A stretch of 64,000 nt of DNA from Kitasatospora phosalacinea (GTDB lineage Bacteria > Actinomycetota > Actinomycetes > Streptomycetales > Streptomycetaceae). Shown piece after piece: positions 42,953-51,804 of the stretch. Positions within the stretch are counted from its first letter, which is position 1, and each line of letters begins with the position of its first letter. The stretch covers positions 33,913 to 97,912 of the forward strand of contig NZ_JNYE01000051.1 in NCBI RefSeq assembly GCF_000717185.1, read 5' to 3'. The translations under genes were made by a program, and so were the position numbers. A model generated the notes under the pieces. The model saw only the letters and a list, made by a program, of their open reading frames with translations, was not told where the DNA came from and ran no database searches.

Positions 42953-44542
42953 ATGTCAAAGAACGGCGGTGTCGACCAAGCGGGTTCCGACCTGTTCGAC
43001 GCGTTCGCGGATACCGCTCTCCGGTGGCCCGAACGCGTCGCGGTCGAGTCCCCAGGAAGCACCCTCAGCTACCGTCAACTCGCGTTGTCTGCCAGCAGGT
43101 TGGCGGCTGCGCTGGGTGACCGTCCGGGCCCGGTCGCGGTGTCGGCCGGGCACGCGCCGGAGACCGTGGTCGCCCTGCTGGGCGTCCTCGCGGCGGGCGG
43201 CACGTACGTCCCGCTGGATCCGGCCTTCCCACTGGAGCGGCAGCGCCGGATGGTCGCGGCCGCCCGCTGCACCGCCCTGGTGGGGGCGGCCGGGCAGGCG
43301 GCGGCGCTCGGGCTCGCGCACGTCGAGCCGGTGGGGGAACTCCCCCATCCGGACGGGGAGTTACCGGCGGCGGTGGCCGTCGGTCCGGAGGATCCGGCGT
43401 ACCTGCTGTTCACCTCCGGGTCGACCGGGCAGCCGAAGCCGGTGCTGACGCCGCGCCGGGCGGTCTCGGCGGTGGTCGGGTCGCTGCGCGGGCTGTTCGG
43501 GGTGGGGCCCGCGGACCGGGTGCTGCAGTTCGCCTCGCTGAACTGGGACACCTGCTTCGAGGAGATCCTGCCCGCCCTGACCTCCGGCGCCCGGCTGGTC
43601 TTCGACCCGGAGGCGCACTCGGCCTCCTTCCCCCGGCTGCTGCGGGCGGTGGAGCGGCGCGGCGTCACCGTGCTGGACCTGCCCACCGCGTTCTGGCACG
43701 AACTGGTGCTGCACCTCGCGGAGGACGGCCCGGACGCCGAACTCCCGTCCTGCCTGCGGCTGGTGGTGATCGGCGGCGAGGCCGCCGACCCGGCCAGGCT
43801 GGCGGACTGGAGCCGGCTGGCGGACAGCGCCCGGATCCGGCTGCTGAACACCTACGGCTGCACCGAGACCACCCTGATCACCCACGCGGTGGACCTGCTC
43901 GGCCCCGACACCCCGGAGCCGGGCCGCCCGTGGGACGCGGCCGAGCGCGCGCCGATCGGCCGCGCCCTGCCGCACGTCGAGGAACTGGTCACCGCCGAGG
44001 GCGAGTTGCTGATCGGCGGCCCGGCCCTGGCGTCCGGCTACCCCGGCCTGCCGGAGACCACCGCGGAGCGCTTCGTCGAACGGGCGGGGCGGCGCTGGTT
44101 CCGGACCGGCGACCGGGTCTCCCGGGCCCCGGACGGGGTGCTGGCGCACCGCGGGCGGATCGACCACGAGGTCAAGATCCGCGGCATCCGGGTCGACCCG
44201 GCCGAGGTGGAGACCGCACTCGGCGCCCACCCCCGGGTGGGCCTGGCCGCGGTCACCGCCACCACCCTGGCCGGACGCACCGCACTGGTCGCCTACGTCG
44301 TCCCGCGCCCCCGCGGCGACGGCGAAGCGCCCCCGACCACCGAGGAACTCCTGCGCCACCTGCGGGAGTTCCTGCCCGAACACCTCGTCCCGAGCCGACT
44401 GACCGTCGTCCCGGACCTGGCCCGCACCACCGGCGGCAAGATCGACCGCGCCGCCTCGCACCGCCTGTACGGCAGTACCAGTACCAGTACCAGCACCACT
44501 ACGAGCACCACTACGAGCACCAGCACCGCAGTGCTTTCCTGA
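42953..44542 (+). CDS. Free-standing NRPS-type adenylation enzyme
   Basis: A 529-residue amino-acid-activating enzyme. Core motifs: A3 LLFTSGSTGQPKPV (151-164), A5 NTYGCTETT (299-307; Cys replaces the usual Pro of GPTE), A7 RWFRTGDRV, A8 GRIDHEVKIRGIRVDPAEVE (401-420) and A10 GGKIDR with Lys496. The A4 region reads SLNWDTCFEEI; the Asp (199) in the position that binds the alpha-amino group is kept, so an alpha-amino acid is the likely substrate, but the rest of the pocket cannot be decoded confidently. The end is an odd Ser/Thr-only tail. ATG 42953 follows GGAG. The probable partner is the carrier protein 157 bp downstream. Confidence 0.92.
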   Translation: MSKNGGVDQAGSDLFDAFADTALRWPERVAVESPGSTLSYRQLALSASRLAAALGDRPGPVAVSAGHAPETVVALLGVLAAGGTYVPLDPAFPLERQRRMVAAARCTALVGAAGQAAALGLAHVEPVGELPHPDGELPAAVAVGPEDPAYLLFTSGSTGQPKPVLTPRRAVSAVVGSLRGLFGVGPADRVLQFASLNWDTCFEEILPALTSGARLVFDPEAHSASFPRLLRAVERRGVTVLDLPTAFWHELVLHLAEDGPDAELPSCLRLVVIGGEAADPARLADWSRLADSARIRLLNTYGCTETTLITHAVDLLGPDTPEPGRPWDAAERAPIGRALPHVEELVTAEGELLIGGPALASGYPGLPETTAERFVERAGRRWFRTGDRVSRAPDGVLAHRGRIDHEVKIRGIRVDPAEVETALGAHPRVGLAAVTATTLAGRTALVAYVVPRPRGDGEAPPTTEELLRHLREFLPEHLVPSRLTVVPDLARTTGGKIDRAASHRLYGSTSTSTSTTTSTTTSTSTAVLS

Positions 44543-44564
44543 ACGCCTTTTCCCCAGGCAGCAA

Positions 44565-44579
44565 CTGACGAACCGTCAG
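44565..44579. promoter_or_regulatory. CTGACG-AAC-CGTCAG dyad before carrier gene
   Basis: Perfect 6-bp arms around 3 nt in the 157-bp gap between the adenylation and carrier protein genes. It may be a regulatory site, a weak attenuator or a dispersed palindrome (compare 24814 and 34455). Confidence 0.4.
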
Positions 44580-44699
44580 GCTCTGCCACCGCACCGCCCG
44601 CGCACCACCTCGCGCACGCCCTGCACCTCCGCACAGCGCACCACGCACCGCTGGCACCACTGGACCACGCGCACCCCGCACCGGTCGAAGGAGACCCCG

Positions 44700-44984
44700 A
44701 TGAGCCTCGACACGCCCGCCGCCGCACCCGCCCCCTCGGACACCGATCCACTGCTCGACTCACTGACGGCGGTGTTCCGCCGCGTCCTGGAGCTGGCGGA
44801 GGTGCCCGCGGACGGCAACTTCTTCCTGCTGGGCGGGGATTCACTGGTCGCCACCCGGGTGCTGAGCGCGGTGGCGCGCACCCACGGCGTCGAGCTGACC
44901 TTCGACGAGTTCCTCGTCGACCCGACCCCGGCGGGCCTCGCCGCCCGCGTCGCGGCCGCCACGGCCGTCGCGGGCGCCCGGTGA
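44700..44984 (+). CDS. Free-standing peptidyl/acyl carrier protein
   Basis: A 94-residue carrier protein. The phosphopantetheine box NFFLLGGDSLVATR places the modified serine at residue 48. Helices 1 and 4 (LTAVFRRVLELAEV and PTPAGLAARVAAATA) are clear. GGDSL is more typical of NRPS carriers than of fatty acid ACPs. ATG 44700 follows GAAGGAG. The stop overlaps the amine oxidase start by 4 nt, so the oxidase probably acts on a substrate tied to this carrier. It is the only carrier in the cluster. Confidence 0.93.
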   Translation: MSLDTPAAAPAPSDTDPLLDSLTAVFRRVLELAEVPADGNFFLLGGDSLVATRVLSAVARTHGVELTFDEFLVDPTPAGLAARVAAATAVAGAR

Positions 44985-46369
44985 GCGCCGCGGCGCTCTC
45001 CCCCGCCTCCGACTCCCCCTCCGCCGGTGCGCTGCGTTCGGCGGTCGTGGTCGGCGCCGGCCTGGCCGGGCTGACGGCCGCCGTGGAGCTGGCGGAGCGC
45101 GACGTGCGGGTGACGGTGCTGGAGGCCCGGGAGCGGGTCGGCGGGCGGGCCCGGGGGATCGAGGTGGCGCCCGGCCGGTGGGTCGACGCGGGCGCCGCGT
45201 ACCTGGGCGACCGGCACACCGAGCTGCACGCCCTGCTGGCCGCCTGCGACCTGAAGACCGCGCCGACCGAGATGGCGGGCGCGGCCCGGTTCGCACTGGG
45301 CTCCCCCGAGGCGCCCGCCGCGACCGTCGAGGGCCGCTTCCCGCCGCTGAACGCGGTCGCCCTGGGCGACCTGTTCGAGCAGTTGGAGGAGCTGGCGGCG
45401 GCCGTCCGCCCGGAGGCGCCCTGGCTGACGCCGGACGCCGAGCGGCTGGACGCGCTGACCGCCGCCGACTGGGCGCAGCAGCAACTCCCGCACCCGGACG
45501 CCCGGTTGTTCTTCCCGCTGTTCCTGGGCGAGATGATGGCGGCCGACCCGGCGAAGGTGTCGGTCCTGCACATGGCCTTCTACCTGCGTTCGGGCGGCGG
45601 CCTGCGCTACCTGAACGCCTTCGCGGGCGGCGCCCAGCAGGACCGGGTCGCGGGCGGCGCGCACCGGCTGTGCGAGCGGCTGGCCCGGCGGCTGCTGGCG
45701 GCGGGCGGGGTGCTGCGCACCGCCGAGCCGGTGCTGTCCGTGGAGCAGTCCGACGGTGAGGTCACCGTCCGTACGCCGGAGGGGAGTTACCGGGCGCAGG
45801 CGGCGGTGGTGGCGGTGCCGCCGCTGCTCGCGGACGCGATCGAGTACCGTCCGGGGCTGCCGGTGCGGCGGGCCGGTGCGCGGACCGGGCGGGGGTGCGC
45901 GGTGAAGCTGCACCTGGTGTTCCCGGAGCCGGTGTGGCGGGCGCACGGCCTGTCCGGCTGGTCGGTGAACGCGGCCGGTCCGCTGCTGTCCACCGTGGAC
46001 GACACCCCGCCGGAGGGTTCGCCCGGCGTGCTGACCGGCTTCGTGACCGGTGCGGAGGCGCACCGCTTCGCTGCTCTGCCGCCCGCCGAGCAGCGGGCGG
46101 CGGCGGTGGCGCAGGCCCGGCGGCTGTTCCCGGTGCTGCCCGAGCCGGTCGGGTTCCACGTCACCGACTGGGTCAACGAGCCGTGGAGCAGGGGCTGTTA
46201 CGCGGCCCTGTTCGGCCCCGGCGACTGGTCGGCGCTCGGGCCGGCGCTGACCGCCCCGCACGGCCGGGTGCGGTTCGCGGGCACCGAGACCAGCACCGAG
46301 TTCTTCGGCCTGCTGGAGGGCGCGGTCCGGTCCGGCCGCCGGGCGGCCGCCGAGCTGCTCGACCTCTGA
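44981..46369 (+). CDS. FAD-dependent amine oxidase
   Basis: A 462-residue flavoprotein of the monoamine-oxidase fold. The N-terminal dinucleotide site reads VVGAGLAGLTAAVELAERD with RERVGGRARG following. The C-terminal part contains VTDWVNEPWSRGCYAALFG and VRFAGTETSTEFFGLLEGAV, the flavin-binding signature. There is no signal peptide. Family members oxidise amines or amino acids to imines, or desaturate. The GTG start overlaps the carrier stop (GTGA), which suggests oxidation of a carrier-bound aminoacyl group, or of a free amine made in the pathway. Confidence 0.9.
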   Translation: MSAAALSPASDSPSAGALRSAVVVGAGLAGLTAAVELAERDVRVTVLEARERVGGRARGIEVAPGRWVDAGAAYLGDRHTELHALLAACDLKTAPTEMAGAARFALGSPEAPAATVEGRFPPLNAVALGDLFEQLEELAAAVRPEAPWLTPDAERLDALTAADWAQQQLPHPDARLFFPLFLGEMMAADPAKVSVLHMAFYLRSGGGLRYLNAFAGGAQQDRVAGGAHRLCERLARRLLAAGGVLRTAEPVLSVEQSDGEVTVRTPEGSYRAQAAVVAVPPLLADAIEYRPGLPVRRAGARTGRGCAVKLHLVFPEPVWRAHGLSGWSVNAAGPLLSTVDDTPPEGSPGVLTGFVTGAEAHRFAALPPAEQRAAAVAQARRLFPVLPEPVGFHVTDWVNEPWSRGCYAALFGPGDWSALGPALTAPHGRVRFAGTETSTEFFGLLEGAVRSGRRAAAELLDL

Positions 46370-46473
46370 CGCCCCGTCGTCCTTCCACCTTTTCCGGCCC
46401 GTTCGGACCTTTCCCCGACCGGTGCGCGCCCCGCGAGGGCGGGCCCGGCAACGAGTCCTGCTTGGAGACCGCC

Positions 46474-48183
46474 ATGAGCGACCAGACGCCCCTCGCCCCG
46501 CTGCCCGTCCGGGAGCGGTTCATGACCGATCCGACCCTCGGGGCGGGCAACTTCCTCGACCGGGCGATCGCGGCGAACCCGAACCGGGCGGTGCCGTACG
46601 CGTTCGACCACCGGCTCGACCACCGCGGGCGGGTGGTGCTGGTCGGGCACAGCCTGCTGGACCTGGCGGCGCTGCGCGACCGGTACGCGGCCTGGTACCA
46701 CGCGTCGGGGGTGCGGCCGGGCGAGCCGGTGGGCGTGGTGGTGGCGGAGGGGCTGGAGCCGCTGCTGCACTTCTTCGCGCTGACCGCGCTGGGGGCCGTC
46801 CCGGCGCTGGTCAACGACGCGATGCGGCCGGACGTGATGGTGCGCTACCTGAACCGGGTCGGCGTGGTGGGGGTGGTCGCGGACGACACCACCCGGCTGG
46901 CCGCGGCGTACCGGCAGGACCCGCAGCGCCGCCCCCGGTTCCTGGCGCTGACCGCCGAGGTGCAGGCGTTCGACGCGGCGGCGGCGGCGCTGCCGGAGCA
47001 GTACCCGTACGAGCACGCGGCCGAGGACGTGGTGGCGCTGATCCACTCCTCGGGGACGACGGGCACCCCGAAGTCGACGATCCTGGCGCACCGGCAGTTC
47101 TGGGAGGGCAAGCAGCCGCGGATGACCCGCTTCCCGGCCGAGCCGTCGGACCGGTTGATGTCGCTGATGCCGCACACCCACGCGGGCGGCCTGAGCTACT
47201 TCCTGACCGCGACGCTGCTGGGCCTGCCGACGGTGGTGATGGCGGGGTGGAGACGCACGGTGGTGGAGCCGGTGATGGAGGCGTTCCGGCCGACCATGGT
47301 GGCCTCCTTCCCGCGCACCTTCGTCGAGTTGGCGACCGGCGAGCTGCCGGTGGCGGGCGCCGCCGAGGTGCACTCCTGGTTCAACACCGGTGACAGCGCG
47401 CACTACGGGCACGTCCGGCGGCTGGTGCGACTGGGCCGGCGCCCTGCCGGGTTGGTCAAGCCGTGGCTGCTGCCGCAGGAGAAGGCCGACCAACCGGCGC
47501 TGCCGGGTTCGCAGTTCGTGGACGGGCTGGGTTCCTCCGAGATGGGCATGGCGCTGTTCGGTCAGGTCACCTCGCCGGAGACGGAGCGCGCCGACCGCTG
47601 CGTGGGCAGGCCGTCCGAGGTGGTGGAGCGGGCCGTCGTGCTGGACGAGGACGGCGTCGAAGTCCCGGACGGGACGGTCGGGTTGCTGGCGGTGCGGGCG
47701 CCCTCGATCACGCCCGGGTACTGGAACGACGAGCGGCTGAGCGCGAGCTTCCGGCTCTCCGGGTACTGGCTGACCGGGGACGTGGCCTACCGGGACGCCG
47801 AGGGCCGGTTCTTCCACCTGGACCGGACGGTGGACGTGATCGACACCCTGGACGGGCCGGTGTACAGCCTGCCGCTGGAGGAGGTGCTGCTCGCCGACTG
47901 CGCGGAACTGGTGCAGGACTGCTCGGTGGTGGGCGTCCCGCACCCGGACGGCGGGCAGCGGCCGATCGCCGTGGTCCGGCTCCAGGCGGGTGCCGAAGTG
48001 CTGGACGAGGAAGGGCTGTTGAAGGCCGCCAACGCCGAACTCGGCCGGGCCGGGCTGGCGGAGCTGGCCGCGCTGCGGGTGGCCCGCACCGACGGGGAGT
48101 TCCCCCTCGGCCCGACCGGCAAGGTGCTCAAGCGGGAACTGCGCACCCGGCACGCCGGCCTGCTCACCGCGTCGGCCGCCTGA
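46474..48183 (+). CDS. AMP-forming acyl ligase (ANL superfamily)
   Basis: A 569-residue adenylate-forming enzyme. Motifs: ALIHSSGTTGTPKST (P-loop equivalent), SLMPHTHAGGLSYF, VDGLGSSEMGMAL in the position of the YGxTE motif, GYWLTGDVAYRDAEG with the conserved Asp, and the C-terminal PTGKVLKRELR with the catalytic Lys. The hinge reads LDRTVDVIDT rather than the common GRxKD. It is unlike the NRPS A-domain upstream; a carboxylic acid may be loaded as thioester or transferred. ATG 46474 follows GGAG 8 nt upstream. Its stop overlaps the radical SAM gene start (TGATG). Confidence 0.88.
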   Translation: MSDQTPLAPLPVRERFMTDPTLGAGNFLDRAIAANPNRAVPYAFDHRLDHRGRVVLVGHSLLDLAALRDRYAAWYHASGVRPGEPVGVVVAEGLEPLLHFFALTALGAVPALVNDAMRPDVMVRYLNRVGVVGVVADDTTRLAAAYRQDPQRRPRFLALTAEVQAFDAAAAALPEQYPYEHAAEDVVALIHSSGTTGTPKSTILAHRQFWEGKQPRMTRFPAEPSDRLMSLMPHTHAGGLSYFLTATLLGLPTVVMAGWRRTVVEPVMEAFRPTMVASFPRTFVELATGELPVAGAAEVHSWFNTGDSAHYGHVRRLVRLGRRPAGLVKPWLLPQEKADQPALPGSQFVDGLGSSEMGMALFGQVTSPETERADRCVGRPSEVVERAVVLDEDGVEVPDGTVGLLAVRAPSITPGYWNDERLSASFRLSGYWLTGDVAYRDAEGRFFHLDRTVDVIDTLDGPVYSLPLEEVLLADCAELVQDCSVVGVPHPDGGQRPIAVVRLQAGAEVLDEEGLLKAANAELGRAGLAELAALRVARTDGEFPLGPTGKVLKRELRTRHAGLLTASAA

Positions 48184-49601
48184 TGGAGCACGGGGCGCAG
48201 CCCTACCCGTACGTGCGGCGGCCGCTGGTGGAACCGGACTGGCGGCGGCTGCCGGGCTGGCGGGAGGTGACGGCGGCGCAGTGGCGGGACGCGCAGTGGC
48301 AGCGGGCGCACTGCGTGCAGGGCGAGCGGCAGCTGCGGCAGGTGTTCGGGCCGCTGCTGACCGACCGGTTCTACCGGGAACTCGCGTCCGACCAGCGGGA
48401 GTTCGCGACGATGTCGATGCTGGTGCCGCCGCAGATGCTGAACACCATGGCGGCGGGTGCGGAGTTGGCGCCGGCCGCGTTCACCGAGGCGTTCCTGGCC
48501 GACCCGGTGCGGCGCTACATGCTGCCGGTGCGGGCGGACCGGCTCCCGTCCTGGCCGAGCCACCCGCTGGCGGCCCGGGACTCGCTGCACGAGGCGCAGA
48601 TGTGGGTGGTGGAGGGGCTCACCCACCGCTACCCGACGAAGGTGCTGGCCGAGTTGCTGTCGACCTGCCCGCAGTACTGCGGGCACTGCACCCGGATGGA
48701 CCTGGTGGGCCGCTCGACCCCGCAGGTCGCCAAGGCCCGGCTGGTGCTGCGCCCGGCGGACCGCGAGGAACAGATGCTCGACTACCTCAAGCGGACCCCG
48801 TCGGTGCGGGACGTGGTGGTCTCCGGCGGCGACCTGGCGAACGTGCCGTGGCCGCGGCTGGAGTCGTTCCTGCTGCGGCTGCTGGAGCTGGGCTCGGTGC
48901 GGGACGTCCGGCTGGCCAGCAAGGCGGTGGTCGGGCTGCCGCAGCACTGGCTGCAGCCGAAGGTGCTGGCCGGGGTGGAGCGGGTGGCCCGGCTGGCGGC
49001 CCGGCGCTCGGTCAACCTGGCGGTGCACACCCACGCCAACCACGCGGCGTCCGTCACCCCGCTGGTCGCCGAGGCGGCCCGGGCCCTACTGGACGCGGGC
49101 GTGCGGGACGTGCGCAACCAGGGCGTGCTGATGCGCGGCGTGAACGACAGCCCGGAGGCGCTGCTCGACCTGTGCTTCGCGCTGCAGGGCGAGGCCAACG
49201 TCCTGCCGTACTACTTCTACCTGTGCGACGTCGTCCCGAACGCCGAGCACTGGCGGCTGCCGCTGGCCGCCGCGCAGCGCCTGCAGGAGGCGATCCTCGG
49301 CTACCTGCCGGGCTACGCCACGCCGCGGCTGGTCGCGGACGTGCCGCACGTCGGCAAGCGCTGGGTGCACCAGGCGGTGGGCTACGACCGGGTGCGCGGC
49401 GTCTCGTGGTGGACCAAGAACTACCGCACCGGGCTCGAACTGCGCGGCGGCGACGGGGAGTCGGGCCCGGACGGGCTGGCCCGCCGCTACCCGTACGTGG
49501 ACCCGGTGGACACGCTGCCGCCGGAGGGGCGGGCCTGGTGGGCCGAACGGGCCCGCGCCGGACGGGACTTCGACTTGAGCGAACTGGAGGAGAGCGGATG
49601 A
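48183..49601 (+). CDS. KamA-family radical SAM 2,3-aminomutase
   Basis: A 472-residue radical SAM, PLP-dependent aminomutase homologue. The cluster motif CPQYCGHC gives Cys162, Cys166 and Cys169; Arg171 matches the carboxylate-binding Arg134 of clostridial lysine 2,3-aminomutase. Two acidic residues that hold the lysine side-chain amine there (Asp293, Asp330) correspond to Asp349 (YYFYLCDVV) and Asp386 (LVADVPHVGK), and Lys392 is the likely PLP lysine. The usual GGGGK is changed to PHVGK, and the Cys-rich zinc tail is absent. These residues favour L-lysine to beta-lysine over glutamate. It overlaps both neighbours, so it is an integral pathway enzyme. Confidence 0.9.
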   Translation: MEHGAQPYPYVRRPLVEPDWRRLPGWREVTAAQWRDAQWQRAHCVQGERQLRQVFGPLLTDRFYRELASDQREFATMSMLVPPQMLNTMAAGAELAPAAFTEAFLADPVRRYMLPVRADRLPSWPSHPLAARDSLHEAQMWVVEGLTHRYPTKVLAELLSTCPQYCGHCTRMDLVGRSTPQVAKARLVLRPADREEQMLDYLKRTPSVRDVVVSGGDLANVPWPRLESFLLRLLELGSVRDVRLASKAVVGLPQHWLQPKVLAGVERVARLAARRSVNLAVHTHANHAASVTPLVAEAARALLDAGVRDVRNQGVLMRGVNDSPEALLDLCFALQGEANVLPYYFYLCDVVPNAEHWRLPLAAAQRLQEAILGYLPGYATPRLVADVPHVGKRWVHQAVGYDRVRGVSWWTKNYRTGLELRGGDGESGPDGLARRYPYVDPVDTLPPEGRAWWAERARAGRDFDLSELEESG

Positions 49602-50596
49602 GCGGGGTGCGGGCGCCGTTGCGCCGGATGTGCTGGATCTTCCCGGACCGGGAGTCGAGCCGGTCCGGGGCGATGTGGAAGCACTACTTCTGGGACATGT
49701 ACGCGGAGATCGCCGCCGAACTGGGCCTGTCGTGGACGATGCACGCGCCGGAGGCGGTGACGGTGGACGGCACCGACCCGGGCCGCCCGCGGGTGTACGT
49801 GGACGGCGAGCGGGTGACGCCCGAGGACACCCTGTTCATCACGGCGCTGTACTCGCTGCCGTACCAGTCCATGGACGTGTTCAACCAGTTGACGCTGTGC
49901 ACGGTGCTGGAGCAGGCCGGGTTCTACCTGCCGTTCCCGGCGCAGGTGTCGCTGCTGGGCAACGACAAGCTGGCGACGGTGCTGTTCCTGGCGGACTCGC
50001 CGGTGCCGCCCGTCCCGTCGGTGCGGATCGGCTCCGGTCGGGACGTCTCCAAGCACCAGTACGAGGCGGCGCTGGACGGGCTGGCCTTCCCGGCGATCGT
50101 GAAGCCGTCCGGCTGGTGCGGCGGCGGCGGGATCTGCCTGGCCCGCTCCCGGGAGGACGTGCGCGGCCTGGCCAGCCTGGCGCAGGGCGGCGACACCGTG
50201 CTGGTGGCGCAGCCGTACCTGGGGGACGGCACGGTCGACTACCGGGTGTACGTCATCGACGGGCGCCCGTACGCGGCGCTGCGGCGCACCCCGGAGGCGG
50301 GGTCGCCGGTGGCGAACGCCAGCCGCGGCGGGTCGATGGAGTTCTGCGAGGTGCCGCCCGAACTCGCCGACGCCACGGCCTACTTCGCGAAGAAGCTGCC
50401 GATCCCGTTCTTCTGCGTGGACTTCCTGCACGACGGCGAGCGGTTCTGGTTCTCCGAGCTGGAACCGGACGGGGTGATCGCCCCCGACCTGGAGGACCCC
50501 GGCCGTCCGGTGCAACGCGCGGTCACCCGGGCCCGGTTCGCCGCCTACCGGGACGCGCACGCGGCCTTCCTCGCGGACGGGGGTGCCCGGCGATGA
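49598..50596 (+). CDS. ATP-grasp ligase (RimK-like)
   Basis: A 332-residue ATP-grasp enzyme. LLGNDKLATVLFLAD begins the central domain, FPAIVKPSGWCGGGGI (Lys169 and a glycine loop) binds ATP, TVLVAQPYLGDGTVDYRVYV and FFCVDFLHDGERFWFSELEP provide the metal-binding acidic residues. Such enzymes form amide bonds from a carboxyl phosphate and an amine. With no condensation domain in the cluster, this is the best candidate for making the peptide or amide bond. ATG 49598 overlaps the aminomutase stop (ATGA), as does its own stop with the next gene. Confidence 0.9.
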   Translation: MSGVRAPLRRMCWIFPDRESSRSGAMWKHYFWDMYAEIAAELGLSWTMHAPEAVTVDGTDPGRPRVYVDGERVTPEDTLFITALYSLPYQSMDVFNQLTLCTVLEQAGFYLPFPAQVSLLGNDKLATVLFLADSPVPPVPSVRIGSGRDVSKHQYEAALDGLAFPAIVKPSGWCGGGGICLARSREDVRGLASLAQGGDTVLVAQPYLGDGTVDYRVYVIDGRPYAALRRTPEAGSPVANASRGGSMEFCEVPPELADATAYFAKKLPIPFFCVDFLHDGERFWFSELEPDGVIAPDLEDPGRPVQRAVTRARFAAYRDAHAAFLADGGARR

Positions 50597-51804
50597 CCTT
50601 CTCGCTCACCGGGGCGGAAGCCGCCGACGGTCTGGCGGTGGCCCGCCGGACGCTGGAACTGCTGCGCGAAGTACCGGAGTTCGGCGACCGGTACGCCTCC
50701 TGTCCGGCGCCGCGGACGCTGGCGGAGCTGGCCGCGCTGCCGCCGCTGGCCAAGGACGACCTGAACACGGCGCTGGCGCACCTGGAGCCCGCCGCCGAGC
50801 ACGGGGCGACCTGGCTGTTCCAGAGCGGCGGTTCGACGGGTGCGCCGAAGGTCGGGTACGCGCCGACCGGGTTCTACATGGCGAAGGTGTTCGAGCACTG
50901 GCAGCCGCTGGAGCGGGACGACGTGTTCGTCAACGCCTGGGGCGCGGGCCGGATGTGGGGCGCGCACTTCCTGGCGGCGGGCCTGGCCGACCTGTCCGGC
51001 TGCCGGGTGATCGCGCTCGGCTCGGTGACCGCCGAGGAGTACCCGCAGTGGCTGGGCTTCCTGGCCGACCGGAAGGTCACCGCGATCGGCGGCACCCCGA
51101 GCGTGCTGCGGCTGTGGTTCGCGCACGCCCGCGCCGCCGGGATCGAACTGCCGTCGCTGCGCAAGGTGTTGTGGCTGGGCGAGGCCTGGCAGCCGCAGCT
51201 GGAGGAGGACCTGGCGGTCGTCGCGCCGAAGGCCCGGCGGCACGGCATGTTCGGCTCCACCGAGACCTGGGTGGTGGGCTCCAACTCCCCCGACTGCCCG
51301 GCCGACACCTTCCACCCCTTCCCGCACCAGCTGGTGCACGTCGGCGACGGCGGCCTGCTGGACTTCACCTCGCTCGACCCCGCCATGCTCAACCCGGTGC
51401 TGCGCTACCGCACCGGCGACGCGGGCGAGTTGGCCCCCTGCCCGTGCGGGCGGCCGGGCCCGGCGATGCGGGTGCTGGGGCGCCGCGACAACGTGGTGCA
51501 GGTCCGCGGGCTGGGCCTGCACGTGGACGAGCTGCTGGCCCGGGTCGAGCGCGAGCCGGGCGTCGTCCGCGCGCAGGTGCTGATCACCGAACGGGGCGGC
51601 CGGGCGCAGGGGGTGGACGTCCTGGTGCTCGGCGAGCTGCCCGATCCCGAGGCGCTGCGGCGCGAACTGCTCTCCGGCACCTTCACCTTGAGCACCGCCT
51701 TCGTCCACGACCCGGAGCACGTGCGGGTGCGGGTGGTGGACGCGCTGGTCAGCAACGAACGCACCGGGAAGACCGCGGGTTTCGTGGTCCGGGAGGAACC
51801 GTGA
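50593..51804 (+). CDS. PaaK-like adenylate-forming enzyme 1
   Basis: A 403-residue member of the phenylacetate-CoA ligase-like branch of the ANL superfamily. The nucleotide loop is FQSGGSTGAPKVG; MFGSTETWVVG replaces the YGxTE motif; LRYRTGDAGELAPCPCG includes a CPCG pair found in many PaaK proteins; and VLGRRDNVVQVRGLGLHVDE is the hinge. Some relatives load acyl groups onto CoA or carrier proteins, others only form adenylates for transfer. It is embedded by 4-nt overlaps between the ATP-grasp and exporter genes. Substrate unknown. Confidence 0.88.
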   Translation: MTFSLTGAEAADGLAVARRTLELLREVPEFGDRYASCPAPRTLAELAALPPLAKDDLNTALAHLEPAAEHGATWLFQSGGSTGAPKVGYAPTGFYMAKVFEHWQPLERDDVFVNAWGAGRMWGAHFLAAGLADLSGCRVIALGSVTAEEYPQWLGFLADRKVTAIGGTPSVLRLWFAHARAAGIELPSLRKVLWLGEAWQPQLEEDLAVVAPKARRHGMFGSTETWVVGSNSPDCPADTFHPFPHQLVHVGDGGLLDFTSLDPAMLNPVLRYRTGDAGELAPCPCGRPGPAMRVLGRRDNVVQVRGLGLHVDELLARVEREPGVVRAQVLITERGGRAQGVDVLVLGELPDPEALRRELLSGTFTLSTAFVHDPEHVRVRVVDALVSNERTGKTAGFVVREEP

